Origin: Devosia sp.
GTDB taxonomy: Bacteria; Pseudomonadota; Alphaproteobacteria; Rhizobiales; Devosiaceae
NCBI GenBank assembly: GCA_016713105.1
Contig: JADJPS010000012.1
Location: 1-7,874 of the forward strand
Length of the DNA: 7,874 bases
Direction: 5' to 3'
Shown here: positions 6,221-7,874 of the stretch, piece after piece
Numbering within the stretch: position 1 is the stretch's first letter
How the letters are laid out: each line of letters starts with the position of its first letter
Notes under the pieces: generated by a model
The model's database searches: none
What the model was told of the DNA's origin: nothing
Seen by the model: only the letters and a program-made list of their open reading frames with translations
Position numbers and translations under genes: made by a program

Positions 6221-7874
6221 ATGCTTGACTACAACGATTCGGAAACCGTGGTCTCTCCGGTTGGCGAGGAGATCGCGACGAACTGCGCGCACGACTGCTC
6301 GCTCATCTCGAAGCGCTTCGCTACCTGTTCCCCCGGCGGCGAGGTCCGCGGCGGGCGATTCCATGTCGGAGACGTGCTCGGCAACCCCGGCCGCAGCCTC
6401 GAGGTGGTACTGGACGGCGAGAAGGCTGGTCTGTGGACCGACCGGGCAACCGGTCAAGGGGTGACCTCTTCGATCTGATTGCCCATCACCATGGTCTGGA
6501 TCCCCGCAATGACTTTCCCCGCGTGCTCAGGAGGCAGCCCAAGCTCTGGCGGGGGTATCCGATCCCCCGCCACCGAAGCGGCAACGTCACAGGGAAATTC
6601 TCGTCGACGATCTCGGCCCGGCGACGGGCAAGTGGGACTACCTGGCGGCCGACGGGAGCCTGATCGCTTGCGTCTATCGCTACGATCCACCGGGCGGTCG
6701 CAAGGAGTTTCGCCCCTGGGACGCCCGCCGACGCAAGATGGCACCGCCGGATCCGCGTCCGCTGTACAACCAGCCGGGAATGGCGGCCGCCGAGACGGTC
6801 GTGTTCGTCGAAGGGAGAAATGCGCGCAGGCCTTGATCGACGCCGGTGTCGTCGCCACCACCGCCATGCATGGGGCGAATGCGCCAATCGAGAAGACCGA
6901 CTGGACGCCATTGAACGGCAAGCGTGTGTTGATCTGGCCAGACCTCGACAAGGCCGGATGGGGCTATGCGATTGCGGCGGCAGACGCCGTGCTCATGGCC
7001 GGGGCACGATCCTGCGATGTACTGATGCCGCCGGACGACAAATGCCCAGGGTGGGATGCGGCGGATGCACTGGCCGAAGGCTTCGACGTCGGGGCATTTC
7101 TGGCCGGTGGTGCACACGTCACGATTCAACCGCCGGCTGCCGAGGAAGCAAACGAGCCGATCGCCGAGAGCGCCGTCTGGGCCACCGACGACGCCCTCGC
7201 CTTGTCATTCACCCGGCTCTACGCCGAGGACTGGCGCTACTGCGCCCAATGGGGCAAGTGGCTGGTGTGGACTGGAAGCCGCTGGCAGGCCGACGAAACC
7301 TTGCTCGTCACCCACCTGATGCGGCATATCTGCCGCGGGCGGCGCTTCGAGTGGGTTCGCACGGCTTGGCCGCCAAGCTCGCGTCGAATTCCACCGTGAG
7401 CGCGGTCGAACGGCTCGCGCGCAGCGAGCGCCGGCATGCCTCGACCTCGGACGAATGGGACAGTGACCCGTGGCTGGCCAACACCCCAGGCGGGGTGGTC
7501 GATCTGCGCACGGGCAAGCTGCGACCGCGACCGGGGCGACCGGATGACCAAGATCACGACAGCCACGCCGAAGGGAACGTGTGCGCGCTGGCTCTCGTTT
7601 TTGTCCGACATTACCCGCGGCGACACGGATCTGATGACCTACCTGCAACGGGTCATCGGCTACTGTCTGACGGGCGTGACGTCAGCCCGCCTTGTTCTTC
7701 CTCTATGGCACCGGTGCGAACGGCAAGTCGGTCTTCGTGAATGTGATCACCACGATCCGCGGCGATTATGCCGCCAACGCGCCGATGGACACGTTCATGG
7801 AAGCACGCACCGACCGGCATCCCACCGATCTGGCGGGCTTGCGCGGCGCGCGCTTCGTGTCGTCAATCGAAACG
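6221..7874 (+). CDS. Phage primase-helicase (TOPRIM, D5-type N domain, superfamily 3 helicase), multiply frameshifted and cut by the right edge
   Basis: ATG 6221 (MLDYNDSE) follows AGGGAG at 6209-6214. Joining frames yields one continuous protein of over 540 residues. It starts with a zinc-free region resembling a CHC2-type primase domain (GRFHVGDVLGNPG, KAGLWTDRATG, GDLFDLI). A TOPRIM domain follows, with VVFVEGEK at about 6798-6821 and the DxD of IWPDLDKAG at 6941-6949. A D5_N-like region carries LYAEDWRYCAQWGKWLVW, NTPGGVVDLRTGKLRP and TYLQRVIGYCLTG. Last is the superfamily 3 Walker A GTGANGKS at 7707-7730, with the start of motif B (ARFVSSIET) at the edge. Frame changes fall near 6269-6271, 6330-6334, 6458-6461, 6526-6529, 6813-6815, 7337-7339, 7525-7529 and 7685-7688. 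Such enzymes prime and unwind phage or P4-type replicons. The family call is firm; whether this copy is functional depends on whether the indels are real. Confidence 0.82.

Noticed and set aside
5260..6222. Long - strand frame opposite the nuclease gene
   Set aside because: It lies opposite a nuclease with recognised catalytic residues and shows no domain of its own.
6221..7874. Several separate small genes instead of one primase
   Set aside because: The pieces carry consecutive parts of a single known architecture (TOPRIM, D5-type region, SF3 Walker A), join without gaps, and lack their own ribosome sites.
1..7874. CRISPR array, tRNA, attachment site or insertion sequence
   Set aside because: No regularly spaced direct repeats, tRNA-like cloverleaf, transposase or terminal inverted repeats were visible on either strand.

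Overview
The window is a high-GC stretch that reads almost entirely on the + strand and looks like the DNA replication and recombination block of a temperate phage, prophage or related integrated element. The GC content, codon choice and protein types suggest a proteobacterial host, most likely beta- or gammaproteobacterial. That host guess is inference; no gene in the window fixes the taxon. There is no rRNA, tRNA, CRISPR array, insertion sequence or integrase.

Layout. Positions 1-526 hold the end of an unknown gene (1-248) and a small charged-protein gene (245-526) that reads cleanly only if two homopolymer indels are corrected. A 30-bp near-perfect palindrome, a second small hairpin and a T-rich tract (527-587) follow and probably terminate that upstream unit. 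From 635 a tightly packed operon begins: an excisionase/AlpA-like helix-turn-helix protein (635-1006), two unknown proteins (1003-1485, 1479-1763), a RecA-fold P-loop ATPase of the AAA_24/Sak4 type (1765-2631), a candidate single-stranded-DNA-binding partner (2634-3258), a DEAH-box superfamily 2 helicase with a C-terminal zinc ribbon (3271-4940), a small zinc-finger protein (4937-5365), a PD-(D/E)XK nuclease with a probable 4Fe-4S cluster (5365-about 6120), and a large TOPRIM primase/superfamily 3 helicase that runs off the right edge (6221-7874). Junctions are overlaps such as ATGA, GTGA and TAATG, or gaps of at most 12 bases, except before the primase.

Together the genes suggest one machine. 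The primase-helicase opens and primes replication. The SF2 helicase and Fe-S nuclease process DNA ends. The RecA-like ATPase and its putative ssDNA-binding partner anneal or recombine strands. The HTH protein may control excision or transcription.

The most striking property is the number of frame breaks. Reading protein continuity across frames, I infer about 14 small indels. Most lie in homopolymer runs, and eight of them are in the last 1.65 kb. They split the small gene at 245-526, the tail of the putative ssDNA-binding protein, the helicase Walker A motif, the Fe-S cysteine motif of the nuclease, and the primase. Apart from the indels, conserved motifs are intact. This favours uncorrected sequencing or assembly errors over old pseudogenes, but a decaying prophage cannot be excluded. 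I see no convincing new biological system. The best candidates for novelty are the unknown operon genes, the 30-bp palindrome, and an A_AAA_AAG slippery heptamer at 500-506.
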